Below are positions 32,679 through 41,894 of a DNA stretch of 46,868 bases, in pieces. The stretch's first letter is position 1. Each line of letters opens with the position of its first letter. The stretch is taken from positions 1 through 46,868 of the forward strand of contig UCIT01000075.1 in the NCBI GenBank assembly GCA_900472625.1, read 5' to 3'. The DNA comes from Hyphomicrobiales bacterium. GTDB taxonomy: Bacteria > Pseudomonadota > Alphaproteobacteria > Rhizobiales > Rhizobiaceae. The notes under the pieces are model-generated. The model was not told the DNA's origin, did no database searches, and saw only the letters and a list, made by a program, of their open reading frames with translations. The translations under genes were made by a program, and so were the position numbers.

Positions 32679-32768
32679 GCGCCAAAGACGGCAGCGCAGC
32701 GTACTGCCGCGATATTTTTCCGCGTCAGTGAACAGCTGGCGCCTCTGCTTGCCGAAAAGGGTCGCGCA

Positions 32769-34898
32769 ATGGTATTTTCTTTCACAAAGGCTCTCACAGA
32801 TCGCGGTCTCCTAGCCTCCACGATGCTCGTCAGCATCGTCGCGGTGGCTGCGCTGAATGCGCAGCATGCATTTGGGCAGGACGGTACCAGCACCGAGCTT
32901 CAGAAGATTACAGTTACCGGCAACGCCTCGGATCCTCAGTCCATCAAAGAAGACAATTCAACGGTTGTGCCGAAGCGCACGGTATCCGCGACGAAGACGG
33001 ACACGCCGCTCGTCGAGACGCCGCGCTCTGTATCCGTTGTCACCCGCGAAGAAATGGACGAACGCGCCGTCACCGACATGGTCCAGGCGGCGCGCTACGC
33101 TTCGGGCGTGACCACCGGCGCGTTTGGCTATGACCCCCGATTCGACCAGATTTATATCCGCGGCATCGAAACCACGACCACGGGCGACTTCCGTGATGGC
33201 TTGCGCCAGCCGATCATGAACTACGGTTCGTTCATGACGGAAGTCTATACGCTGGATCGCATCGAGGTCCTGAAGGGTCCGGTATCTGTGATGTACGGCG
33301 CGGCCAGCGCAGCCGGCATCGTCAACCGCATATCGAAGCTGCCGCTTGGGGAAGAGCACCACGAGATCGAGCTGCAATACGGCACATTCGGCCGCAAGCA
33401 GACCGCCTTCGACTTTGGCGGGGCGATCAACGACGAGATAGATTACCGTCTGGTCGGCCTAGCCCGCGCGGGTGACGGAAGTTACGACATCGCTGACGAC
33501 CGCTATCTGCTGCAACCCTCCGCCACCTGGAAACCGGACGAGGACACGACCCTGACCGTCTACGGCTTGGCGCAGAAAAGCGAAACCGGCGCAAGCGCCT
33601 GGAGCTACCTGCAGGATGACGACGTCTTCCTCTACACTGACCCCGACTTCAACAGCCAGAAAGTCGAACAGTATCAGCTCGGCTATCAGCTCGAGCGCAA
33701 CTTCGACAACGGCATCACCTTCCGCCAGAATGCCCGCGCTGGCGATGTCGATCTGAAGGCCCACTACCTCAATCGCATCTTGGTCAATACGGACGGCAGC
33801 TGGCCCACGACTGCGGTGACAGAGGACATGCGCAGCTATCAGATCGACAATCAGCTTGAGGCGAAGTTTGATACCGGCGACGTCTCCCACACGTTGCTCG
33901 GCGGCCTCGACTATACGTGGGTCTCATCAGACTTCGCCATGGGCGGCAGCAGCGTTCCTGCAAATACGCCGGGCGCAAGCGTGCCTATCCCTGCACTCGA
34001 CACATTCAGCGGCAGCAGCCTCAATCAGACCGGCGTCTATGCACAGGATCAGATGGAATTCGGCAACTGGCGCGCCGTAGCGGGCCTTCGCTATGACTGG
34101 GCACACCAGGAATCGACCGACAAAGACGCAGGCACCACAGACGTCAAGGACGATGGCGTTCTCTCCGGACAGGTGGGGCTGCTCTATCTTTTCGACAACG
34201 GCATCGCTCCCTATGTCAATTTCGGGACGTCCTTCGTGCCATCCACGAACCTTTCGGTGAACGGAGAAGTACTCGATCCGACCAAAGGCCGACAGATCGA
34301 AGTTGGTGTCAAATACCAGCCTGACGATGCAAACTATTCCTTGAGCGCCGCCGTGTACCAGCTGGTGGAAACAGGCAAGCCGCAATATGCCGGCTTTGTG
34401 CTGCCTGCCTTTTACTATTACGAGAACTCCGGCGAAAACACCTATAAGGGTTTCGAACTTGAAGCGCGTCGGCAGTTCGACAACGGCATAAGCGTAATTG
34501 CCGCTTACACCTATGCTCACGCCGAAATCACCGGCAATATCGACGAGACGTTGATCGGCAATGCTCCTTCGACAGTGCCGCGCCACGTTGCTTCGTTGTG
34601 GGTGAACTACGCGATGCCGGAGACATCCGCCATACCGGGGCTGAGCATTGGTGGCGGCATTCGCGCGATGAGCAGTTCCTTCACCAGCGACGCGAACACA
34701 GCCAAGAACGCCGGCGTCGGCTATCTCGATGCCGTTGTCTCATACGACTTCGGCGTGAGCTCTCCCGAACTCAAGGGATTGTCACTCTCCGTAAGTGCCA
34801 CCAACCTTGCAGACCGGCGCGAACAGGTCTGCACCGATGGCTATTGCTATACCGGCCAGGGCCGTACGGTCATGGGTTCGCTGAAATTCAAGTGGTAA
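32769..34898 (+). CDS. TonB-dependent siderophore receptor
   Basis: A 709-residue outer-membrane receptor of the FhuA/FoxA type. The signal peptide spans about residues 1-37 and ends AFGQ. A TonB-box-like ITVTG follows near 46-50. The plug domain includes ETPRSVSVVTREEMDERA, GIETTTTGDFRDGL and DRIEVLKGPVSVMYGAASAA. The barrel ends GRTVMGSLKFKW with a terminal aromatic. ATG 32769 was chosen over 32625 because the signal peptide starts there and AAAAGGG precedes it. There is no N-terminal signalling extension, so it is not a FecA/PupB-type sensor. The downstream genes show it imports a ferric siderophore. Confidence 0.93.
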   Translation: MVFSFTKALTDRGLLASTMLVSIVAVAALNAQHAFGQDGTSTELQKITVTGNASDPQSIKEDNSTVVPKRTVSATKTDTPLVETPRSVSVVTREEMDERAVTDMVQAARYASGVTTGAFGYDPRFDQIYIRGIETTTTGDFRDGLRQPIMNYGSFMTEVYTLDRIEVLKGPVSVMYGAASAAGIVNRISKLPLGEEHHEIELQYGTFGRKQTAFDFGGAINDEIDYRLVGLARAGDGSYDIADDRYLLQPSATWKPDEDTTLTVYGLAQKSETGASAWSYLQDDDVFLYTDPDFNSQKVEQYQLGYQLERNFDNGITFRQNARAGDVDLKAHYLNRILVNTDGSWPTTAVTEDMRSYQIDNQLEAKFDTGDVSHTLLGGLDYTWVSSDFAMGGSSVPANTPGASVPIPALDTFSGSSLNQTGVYAQDQMEFGNWRAVAGLRYDWAHQESTDKDAGTTDVKDDGVLSGQVGLLYLFDNGIAPYVNFGTSFVPSTNLSVNGEVLDPTKGRQIEVGVKYQPDDANYSLSAAVYQLVETGKPQYAGFVLPAFYYYENSGENTYKGFELEARRQFDNGISVIAAYTYAHAEITGNIDETLIGNAPSTVPRHVASLWVNYAMPETSAIPGLSIGGGIRAMSSSFTSDANTAKNAGVGYLDAVVSYDFGVSSPELKGLSLSVSATNLADRREQVCTDGYCYTGQGRTVMGSLKFKW

Positions 34899-34941
34899 CG
34901 AGCATCGCAAGCGCTCGTCAGTCGACCAAGCGATAAACGGA

Positions 34942-35835
34942 ATGAATATGACTGATCAAGCCTACGCCTTGCCCGGAACAGTTCATTTTGACTTGGAGCC
35001 AACGGACGGCGGCGACCCATACCGCATCTTCCTGTTCATACCGAAAGGCGAGCCGCCCGCCGGCGGCTGGCCTCTTCTGGTCACCACCGACGGTAACGCA
35101 ACGTTTCCTTTCGCTTTCGCCAGCTTGGTAACGCAAGCACCATACCCGACCGGAACCAACGTCGACTGGGGGGTCGTTGCCGCGATCGGCTACCCCTGCG
35201 ACGAACCCTATGACGCCTTCCGGCGCGCCTGGGATCTGGGACCTCCGCCGATAAAATCCTATCCACCCTATTTCGAGGGAGGACCGCCGGTCCGTATCGG
35301 CGGGACCAGCCAACTCGTCGACTTCATCGAGCACCGACTTTTCCCGTGGCTCGACGAGATGACGCGCATCGATCAAACGCGCAGGTCCTTGTTCGGGCAT
35401 TCGTTCGGCGGGCTTTTCACGCTCTATACGCTTTTCGAAAGGCCAGGACTTTTCACCAAATGGATTGCCGCAAGTCCGACAATCTATTGGGAAGAAAGCG
35501 AGATCCTGAACAACGAGGCTGCACGGAAGCCCATCGTTGGCGCTCCGGTCTTGCTTCATCTATCGGCGGGCGAGTTTGAAGGCGAGAGGCTCGCTCCCTT
35601 CCAGTATCGCAACGAGGATGCCGCATCCCGTATCGAGAAAAGGAAGAGCGAACGCACCTTGGCACTGGCGCAGGAAATGGCAGACAGGCTGAATGATCCT
35701 GAGGCAGGGATCTACACGCAGTTCGAGCTCTTCGCGGGACAGACGCACATGTCGGTGCTTGGGCCGGCCGTCAATCGAGCCGTGGGCATCGCGTTCGAGC
35801 GCGGTGGCGCGGATGATGATCAGCCGCACCGATAG
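34942..35835 (+). CDS. Siderophore esterase-like alpha/beta hydrolase (IroE/Fes type)
   Basis: A 297-residue alpha/beta hydrolase of the esterase D/IroE-like family. The nucleophile elbow is GHSFGG (S154), with a catalytic-His segment GQTHMSVLG near residue 270. No signal peptide is evident, suggesting a cytoplasmic enzyme. Related enzymes hydrolyse ester-linked siderophores after uptake so that iron is released. It lies between the receptor and the ABC ATPase gene. This suggests that the imported siderophore contains ester bonds. Start 34942 or 34948 are both possible. Confidence 0.87.
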   Translation: MNMTDQAYALPGTVHFDLEPTDGGDPYRIFLFIPKGEPPAGGWPLLVTTDGNATFPFAFASLVTQAPYPTGTNVDWGVVAAIGYPCDEPYDAFRRAWDLGPPPIKSYPPYFEGGPPVRIGGTSQLVDFIEHRLFPWLDEMTRIDQTRRSLFGHSFGGLFTLYTLFERPGLFTKWIAASPTIYWEESEILNNEAARKPIVGAPVLLHLSAGEFEGERLAPFQYRNEDAASRIEKRKSERTLALAQEMADRLNDPEAGIYTQFELFAGQTHMSVLGPAVNRAVGIAFERGGADDDQPHR

Positions 35836-35860
35836 ACACCTTCACCTAAAAGGAAACACC

Positions 35861-36673
35861 TTGACCTCGCCATATCCCGAGCAAAGCATGTCCGAATCGA
35901 CGAATGCCTTTGAGGTCAGTCGCGTTGGGCTCTCGATCCAGGGCAGCACGATCTTGTCCAATGTCAATCTTGAATTTCCCATGGGGGAAGTGGTGGCTCT
36001 TGTCGGGCACAACGGTTCGGGCAAGTCCAGCCTCCTGAAGATACTTGCGCGCCAGCTGTCGCCCACATCGGGAACTGTTGCTTGCGACGGTCGTGAACTC
36101 GGCCAATACGGCGAACGCGATTTCGCGCGAGCGGTCGCCTTTTTGCCCCAGGATCTGGGCACGGGCCTGGAAATGACGGTTCGCGAACTTGTCGGTTGCG
36201 GGCGCTATCCTTGGCATGGCGCGCTCGGTCGCTTCTCCCAAGGCGACAAGGACAAGGTCGATGCGGCCCTTGCCGCAACCCATATGGAGGCATTCGAGGA
36301 ACGGCTGGTCGGCACCTTGTCCGGCGGCGAACGGCAACGGGCGTGGATCGCCATGCTGGTGGCTCAGGATGCTCGCTGCCTTTTGCTCGACGAACCGACC
36401 GCGGCACTCGACATCGCCCACCAGATCGAGGTTCTTTCCCTCGTCAGGCGTCTCGCACATGAAGGTGGAAGGAGCGTGGTGATCGTACTGCACGACATCA
36501 ACATGGCCGCGCGCTTCTGTGATCGCATTCATGCGCTGAACCACGGCCGGGTCGTTGCCAGCGGCAGGCCGACCGACATACTCGTGCCTGAGACGCTGCA
36601 TGACATCTATGGGATCGACATGAACGTCATCTCCGCGCCCAACCTGAACCACCCACTCGCCTATGCTTGCTAG
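35861..36673 (+). CDS. Iron-siderophore ABC transporter ATP-binding protein
   Basis: A 270-residue FhuC/FepC-type ATPase. Walker A is GHNGSGKSS (49-57), the Q-loop is LPQDLG near 95-100, the signature LSGGE is at 153-157, Walker B LLLDEP at 174-179, and the switch His is in VLHDINMAARF. The start is TTG at 35861 with AAAGGAAA upstream. ATG 35888, nine codons later, is the alternative. Its end overlaps the first possible start of the binding-protein gene. It energises the fused permease encoded two genes on. Confidence 0.92.
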   Translation: MTSPYPEQSMSESTNAFEVSRVGLSIQGSTILSNVNLEFPMGEVVALVGHNGSGKSSLLKILARQLSPTSGTVACDGRELGQYGERDFARAVAFLPQDLGTGLEMTVRELVGCGRYPWHGALGRFSQGDKDKVDAALAATHMEAFEERLVGTLSGGERQRAWIAMLVAQDARCLLLDEPTAALDIAHQIEVLSLVRRLAHEGGRSVVIVLHDINMAARFCDRIHALNHGRVVASGRPTDILVPETLHDIYGIDMNVISAPNLNHPLAYAC

Positions 36674-36686
36674 ACCCGGTGGCTTG

Positions 36687-37568
36687 ATGTCGATCTCTCG
36701 AAGGACGTTCCTGCAATATGCGACCGTGATGGCGGCTAGTCCCACGCCGTTATTCGCTCAGGCGTCCGGCCAAAGGATCGTCAGCCTGGACTACGGCATT
36801 TCGTCGACGTTGCTCTCCCTCGGTCTGCCGCCGGTCGGCATTTCCGATCTCGCTGACTGGGGCAAATGGGTGGTCGAGCCGGAAATGCCAAGTTCCGTCG
36901 TCGATATCGGAAGTTCGTTCGAAGTGAATTTAGAGATCCTGCTCCAGCTGAAACCCGACATCATCCTGACGACGCCCTATCTCGACGAGTTGCTGCCAAG
37001 GCTGAAGCCCTATGGAAGGATCGTGCGCCTGGAGATATTCACGCCGGATAGCGGACCGGCCCTTCAATCGGCGATCACCGGGACGCGCAAGATCTCGACG
37101 GAACTAGGACGCGAGACCGAAGCCGAGGCGTTCCTGGCGAGGTCCGAGGCTTTCTTTGATCAGTGCCGCGAACGCCTGGCGGGAAAAGACATACCGCCGA
37201 TCGCCTTGGTGAACTTCATGGACGCGCGGCACGTCCGCATCTATTCAAACCCCGGACTGTTTCATGGTGTGTTCGAGCGGATCGGCGTCCGGAACGCATG
37301 GACGAGGGAAGCGAACTATTGGGGGTTCGAAACCATCGGCATCGAAGATCTCGCCAAGATCACGGATCCGAACGCGCGCCTCGTGGCCTTCGACCCCGTG
37401 CCGCCGGACGTTCTTCCCAAACTTGCTGAAAGCCCCTTGTGGAACCGGCTGGCTTTCGCTCGCCCCGGACACCTGTCGATCCTTCCAGCCGCCCTGATGT
37501 TCGGGATGGTGAACGAAGCCGTCCGGTTTGCAGGTCTTTTGACCGATCTCCTGGAGCGCGATGCATGA
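36687..37568 (+). CDS. Iron-siderophore binding protein (FhuD-like, Tat-exported)
   Basis: A 293-residue periplasmic siderophore-binding protein. The N-terminus SISRRTFLQYATVMAASP is a twin-arginine signal, with the processing site near LFAQA. The body has RIVSLDYGISSTLLSLGLPP, then LLQLKPDIILTTPY (the FhuD/FepB strand), and ends in a helical lobe. ATG 36663 would add eight residues and overlap the ATPase gene; both starts are possible. Its TGA overlaps the ATG of the permease gene (ATGA). Tat export suggests folding in the cytoplasm, as seen for several FhuD homologues. Confidence 0.9.
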   Translation: MSISRRTFLQYATVMAASPTPLFAQASGQRIVSLDYGISSTLLSLGLPPVGISDLADWGKWVVEPEMPSSVVDIGSSFEVNLEILLQLKPDIILTTPYLDELLPRLKPYGRIVRLEIFTPDSGPALQSAITGTRKISTELGRETEAEAFLARSEAFFDQCRERLAGKDIPPIALVNFMDARHVRIYSNPGLFHGVFERIGVRNAWTREANYWGFETIGIEDLAKITDPNARLVAFDPVPPDVLPKLAESPLWNRLAFARPGHLSILPAALMFGMVNEAVRFAGLLTDLLERDA

Positions 37569-39532
37569 CCAATTTTCGCCGAGACATCCTCGGGCCGGCG
37601 CTCGTCGTCGCCATGTTTCTCATCGTCGGCGGCTTTGCGTCAGCGTTGCTCGTAACTCCCTCCATGAGGGCGCCTTCCGAGGCAAGCTACGATGCAACAC
37701 GGCTGGTGCTCTACTACTCGACCCTTCCCCGTCTTGCGACGGCAATCCTTACCGGCGCAGCGCTTGCCTTGGCGGGTGCGCTGTTCCAGCAGGTATTACG
37801 CAATCCGCTCGCAGATCCGACAACACTTGGCGTATCAGCTGGCGCCAACCTTGCTCTGGTGGTGGCGTCGCTCTACATCCCTGGATTGCTCGGAGCCAAT
37901 CGTGATCTCGTTGCCCTGGCTGGCAGCGCGGCAGCGGCGGGAATCGTTCTCAGCCTTGGCGCGCGGCGCGGGTTTTCGCCCTACTCGCTCGTACTCTCTG
38001 GATTGATCCTCAGCCTATGGTGCGGCGGCCTCTCCGCCATTCTGACCTATCTCAACCAACGATATCTCGCCAGCCTCTTCATTTGGGGAAGCGGTTCGCT
38101 CTCCCAGCAGAGTTGGGCCATCCCGCTGTCCTTGCTTTGGAAGATGGCGGCGGCGACCGTCGTCTGCGCTTTGATCGCGAGGCCCATGTCGCTGCTCGAT
38201 CTCGGCGACAGCAGTTCAGCATCCCTTGGTATCCGCGTGGGCCAGCTGCGTTTCATCGCGATCGCCTGCGCAGTTGCCCTTTCCGCCTTCGTCACCAGTG
38301 CTATCGGGGTAATCAGCTTTATCGGTCTGGTCGCGCCGACGCTCTCGCGACTGTCGGGCGCGCGGCGTCCCGGGCAGCTGACCTTCTGGTCTCCGTTGAT
38401 CGGAGGCAGCCTTCTCTTCTGCGCCGACGCGGTGCTGCAGCTGGTCGCAGGTGGGCTCGGCGACTTCCTGCCGACGGGCGCGGTTACGGCAATCTTCGGG
38501 TCTCCCCTGCTGCTGGCGCTGTTACCCCGTCTGAAGATCCGTCATCGGATACAACGATCCGCGGTCTGGAACAGGCCTCGGCGGTCGGGCGCGGCTACAT
38601 CGATCGCCTTCGTCACGGTTGGACTGGTTGTAGCAGTGGGCATCGGCCTGGTCGTGGGACGTGGCATCGATGGCGGCCTTTCAATTCCAACAGGCGAGAC
38701 GTCGTCGGACATCCTCGCCATACGCGCGCCAAAAGTATTCGCCGCCTTGGCTTCCGGAGCAATGCTTGCGGTGGCAGGGTCGATTTTGCAGCGGCTTACC
38801 GGAAACGAAATGTCGAGCCCTGAAGTCCTAGGCATCAGCGCCGGATCGACGTTTGGTGTCGCGATCGGCTTGTTTGCAATCGCGCCGGGCTTATTCGGTC
38901 AATTTACCTTTGCCGTTGCCGGGGCGATCGGCGTTCTTTCCGTTATTTTTCTGAGCGCCCGCCGATCCGGTTTTTCTCCCGAACGTGTTCTGCTCGCCGG
39001 TATTGCTCTGAGCGCCATGGTCGATGCGGTTGTCGGCGTATTGAGCTCAACCGGAGACCCACGCGCCGCTCAGCTCATGCGGTGGATGAGCGGCTCGACC
39101 TATCTGGTCGACGGGCCTGCTGCGCTAACGGAAATGGGAATTGGTGTGGTGCTGATCACCATTGCTTTCGCCACCCGACGCTGGCTCGATATCCTTCCGC
39201 TCGGGCCATCCCCGACCTCGGCCGTTGGAATATCATTGGCGAAATCGAGGCTTACGCTCTTCGCATTGGCGGGCCTGATGACTGGCGCCGCAACGCTCAC
39301 GGTCGGTCCGCTCTCGTTTGTTGGCCTCATGGGACCGCATCTCGCAAGAGAGGCTGGTTTGACGCGAGCACTACCGCAAATGATCGGTGCCGCGTTGATC
39401 GGCGGGGCGCTTATGGTGTCTGCCGACTTCCTAGGCCGTACGCTCGTTTCCCCTTATCAGATACCAGCCGGATTGGTCTCGGCCATGATAGGCGCGCCGT
39501 TTCTGATGTTCATGATGCGCAAGAGAGTCTAG
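37565..39532 (+). CDS. Fused iron-siderophore ABC permease (FhuB-like)
   Basis: A 655-residue inner-membrane protein made of two tandem FecCD-type permease halves, as in FhuB. Each half has its own RxxR/GAALALAG-like opening (LAGALFQQVLRNPLADPTTLG and VAGSILQRLTGNEMSSPEVLG) and a GPLSF/GLMGPHLAR or GVISFIGLVAPTLSR segment before the last helices. About 18-20 hydrophobic segments are visible. The frame is open far upstream in the binding-protein gene, but ATG 37565 overlaps that gene's stop and fits the usual start. It completes the receptor-esterase-ATPase-binding protein-permease operon. Confidence 0.93.
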   Translation: MTNFRRDILGPALVVAMFLIVGGFASALLVTPSMRAPSEASYDATRLVLYYSTLPRLATAILTGAALALAGALFQQVLRNPLADPTTLGVSAGANLALVVASLYIPGLLGANRDLVALAGSAAAAGIVLSLGARRGFSPYSLVLSGLILSLWCGGLSAILTYLNQRYLASLFIWGSGSLSQQSWAIPLSLLWKMAAATVVCALIARPMSLLDLGDSSSASLGIRVGQLRFIAIACAVALSAFVTSAIGVISFIGLVAPTLSRLSGARRPGQLTFWSPLIGGSLLFCADAVLQLVAGGLGDFLPTGAVTAIFGSPLLLALLPRLKIRHRIQRSAVWNRPRRSGAATSIAFVTVGLVVAVGIGLVVGRGIDGGLSIPTGETSSDILAIRAPKVFAALASGAMLAVAGSILQRLTGNEMSSPEVLGISAGSTFGVAIGLFAIAPGLFGQFTFAVAGAIGVLSVIFLSARRSGFSPERVLLAGIALSAMVDAVVGVLSSTGDPRAAQLMRWMSGSTYLVDGPAALTEMGIGVVLITIAFATRRWLDILPLGPSPTSAVGISLAKSRLTLFALAGLMTGAATLTVGPLSFVGLMGPHLAREAGLTRALPQMIGAALIGGALMVSADFLGRTLVSPYQIPAGLVSAMIGAPFLMFMMRKRV

Positions 39533-39802
39533 CTTTATGCTGAACCACAGCCTTTTGGCAGCGGGATCCATAGCTAATCGGGCCGATCCGCGTCCGCGTC
39601 GAACAGCATATTTTCTTTGCAATTCGCATGTGATCGTATCGCCTTGAAAGGGTATGAACTCTCGACAAGTAATCTTTTGTACTGAAATTGAATATGATTC
39701 ATGCGCTTACTCGATTTCCGGACGATGAAGGAAACTACCAATGCGCCGCGACCAAGCGGCCACATTCCAGACCCCGGAAGTCGCGGTAACATGTAACGAA
39801 AA

Positions 39803-40089
39803 TTAAACGAACTGGAGACCATCGCTGCGACGTCTCCAGTCATCCGGGATGTGCGGCACGCAGGCGTGTTTTTCGGCGTTGATATAGGCTCGAAAGAGAT
39901 GAGCGCCGCGGCCCGGCGCAAGATGCGCTGGATATGGTCAATGCGCTTCGAGACGACGGCGTGCTTATCAGCACAACCGGTGCCAACGAGGACACGCTCA
40001 AGGTCCCGCCGCCACTCGTATGCCGGGATGAGCATATCGATCTCTTCCTGGCCGCCATGGGGCGGGCTATTGCGCTCGTCGAAGGTTGA
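39803..40089 (+). pseudogene. Class III aminotransferase, C-terminal remnant
   Basis: The tail of a pyridoxal-phosphate class III aminotransferase in two frames. The first part reads ELETIAATSPVIRDVRHAGV then FFGVDI. After a frameshift near 39890-39918 the second reads DALDMVNALRDDGVLISTTG then ANEDTLKV, and ends EHIDLFLAAMGRAIALVEG at a TGA. The front three-quarters of the gene, with the PLP lysine, is missing. Upstream (39533-39802) I see nothing. Confidence 0.75.
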
Positions 40090-40121
40090 AGGGTGCTGGT
40101 CTGGTGAAGGAGTAAGACGTT

Positions 40122-40851
40122 ATGAAGCACTATCGCGTTGCTGTGGTTCCGGGAGACGGTATCAGGCTGCAGGTCGTCGATACCGCTTGGGCAGTTCTTG
40201 GTGCCTCGACACGCGGCAAAACCCTTGAGATCGAAGCGTTCATTCCCTGCTCTGATGTCGATGACGTCTACTTCGACAAGCCCTACTACCTGACACCGGA
40301 CAAAAATGGGCGGCGACGCCTTTGTCGCGCTGCGTGAGGGAATGCGGAAGTCAAAGGTCGCGGCGATCGCAAGGACCGTTCTGTTCCGACGCATGCGCAC
40401 CGTCCTCATCCGGCCTCACGGCAAGGGCCTGATCGCCACGACCTTGAACTATGACTACGAAGTCCGCTCGTCGAAGAAGGCGTTCGAGGAAATGCCGAAA
40501 CTGAAGATTGAAGGTGAGATGCTTGACCTCGCCAAGCATATCATAAGCACCAAGAAGGGCGACTTCGATCCGGCCACTTTCGACGATCGATACGAAGCAG
40601 CCCTCGCCGAACTGGTGAAGGCGAAGATGGAAGGCAGATCCCTGCCTAAGCCGAAAAAGGTCCAGGTTTCGAAGCAGAACGATCTGCTTGCAGCTCTGCG
40701 CGAAAGCGCCGGCCTGACGAAGACGGACGAGGGCAAACCGAAACGCACTGCCGCCAGTGCCAACATTGGCACCGGTCGGCAGCGCGCCGCGCGCGGAGCG
40801 GCTGCGAAGGCCGCCTCCTCCAATGCTGCTCCGCAGCGCAAGGCGAGCTAG
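40122..40851 (+). pseudogene. Chimeric dehydrogenase head / truncated and frameshifted Ku
   Basis: The first ~28 codons (MKHYRVAVVPGDGI, then VVDTAWAVLGA) match the start of tartrate/isopropylmalate dehydrogenases, whose motif is VIPGDGIGxEV. From about 40207 the same frame becomes Ku-like: RGKTLEIEAFIPCSDVDD then YFDKPYYLTPDK. A slip in a run of A (40302-40306) moves the rest into another frame: MGGDAFVALREGMRKSKVAA, FEEMPKLKIEGEMLDLA, and an alanine/lysine-rich tail typical of Ku C-termini. The first ~80 residues of Ku are missing. A 181-residue C-terminal piece from ATG 40306 remains open but has no good ribosome-binding site. Confidence 0.78.
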
Positions 40852-40861
40852 GAGGTCGGTC

Positions 40862-41671
40862 ATGGCGCGTCCCTACTGGAAAGGCTATCTGAAGCTTTCG
40901 CTCGTGACCTGCCCGGTCAATATGAGCCCGGCGACGTCGGAATCGGAGAAGGTTCGGTTTCACACGCTCAACAAGGAAACAGGCAACCGGGTCGTCTCCC
41001 AATACATTGACTCCGTCACGGGCAAGCCCGTCACGGACGAGAACGAGGCCAAGAGCTACGCCCCCGGCGAGAACGACTACGTGATCCTGACCGACGACGA
41101 CCTCGACCGAGTGGCGCTCGACACCGTCAAAACGATCGACATCGAGAAATTCGTTCCCGCAGAATCTATCGAATGGGTCTACCTGCAGAAGCCGCACTAC
41201 CTCATGCCGGACGACGCCGTCGGCAATGAGGCGTTCGCGGTCATCCGGGATGCGATGAAGGCCGACAAAGTGGTCGGTATATCGAAACTCGTCGTCGGAC
41301 GACGCGAGAAGGCGGTCGTGCTCGAGCCTCGTGACGAGGGCATCGTCCTGTGGTCGCTGCGTTTCGGCGACGAGGTCCGACCTGAGGAGGCGTATTTCGA
41401 GGACATCGACGACGAGGCCGATCCTGATCTCGTGCCGCTGGTCCAGAAGCTGATCAAGCAGAAGACGAAGCGGTGGTCGCCGGACATGGTCACCGACCCC
41501 ATTCAAGAAAGCCTGCTTGCCCTCATTGAAGAGAAGAAAAAGGCTCTGAAGCCACGAAAGAAGAGCGCCAAGTCCACGGAGGCCGCCGCTCCTGCTTCGA
41601 ACGTCATCAACATCATAAACGCCCTGCGGAAAAGCGTTGCCGACGAACTGAAGAGCAGGAAGGCGGGTTGA
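40862..41671 (+). CDS. ku: Non-homologous end-joining protein Ku
   Basis: A 269-residue bacterial Ku, the ring-shaped homodimer that binds DNA double-strand ends and recruits LigD. It begins ARPYWKGYLKLSLVTCPVNM, has EIEKFVPAESIEWVYLQKPH, the MKADKVVGISKLV strand, and a lysine-rich C-terminus (EEKKKALKPRKKSAKS) ending INALRKSVADELKSRKAG. It starts 10 bases after the stop of the broken Ku copy, with TAGGAGGT overlapping that stop. The family length and all conserved strands are present. No LigD gene is in this window. Confidence 0.93.
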   Translation: MARPYWKGYLKLSLVTCPVNMSPATSESEKVRFHTLNKETGNRVVSQYIDSVTGKPVTDENEAKSYAPGENDYVILTDDDLDRVALDTVKTIDIEKFVPAESIEWVYLQKPHYLMPDDAVGNEAFAVIRDAMKADKVVGISKLVVGRREKAVVLEPRDEGIVLWSLRFGDEVRPEEAYFEDIDDEADPDLVPLVQKLIKQKTKRWSPDMVTDPIQESLLALIEEKKKALKPRKKSAKSTEAAAPASNVINIINALRKSVADELKSRKAG

Positions 41672-41894
41672 TGTCGAACGATGGCGAATTCAGCTTTGCG
41701 AGCCGGCACCCTTCCTGTACTTTGAGAACGGTCAGTTGACCGTGACTGACGGCGCATCTGTGTGCCTTGTGATCGTCACATGCGAGGCCATGAAGGCGAC
41801 GGTGCGCCCAGGCTACCCAACAGATGGACTAATATCCGTGTCACAGCGCTCGTCTCCGGCACAACTGCCAACCGGTTTTGCATGCAACAATTCA

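Larger units (their letters stand above)
32187..32768. other. Intergenic stretch before the siderophore receptor
   Basis: About 580 bases without an intact gene. It contains a possible recombinase scrap (32276-32470) and a candidate promoter near 32650 for the receptor gene. I looked for the TGA-N9-TCA iron box of rhizobial RirA targets and found no convincing copy. Confidence 0.5.

Noticed and set aside
32590..32680. Iron-responsive (RirA or Fur) box before the siderophore receptor
   Set aside because: Expected for an iron-uptake operon, but no sequence fits TGA-N9-TCA or a Fur box convincingly.
41700..41830. Short open stretch after the Ku gene reading YFENGQLTVTDG
   Set aside because: It looks protein-like but has no start, breaks quickly and could not be tied to a family.
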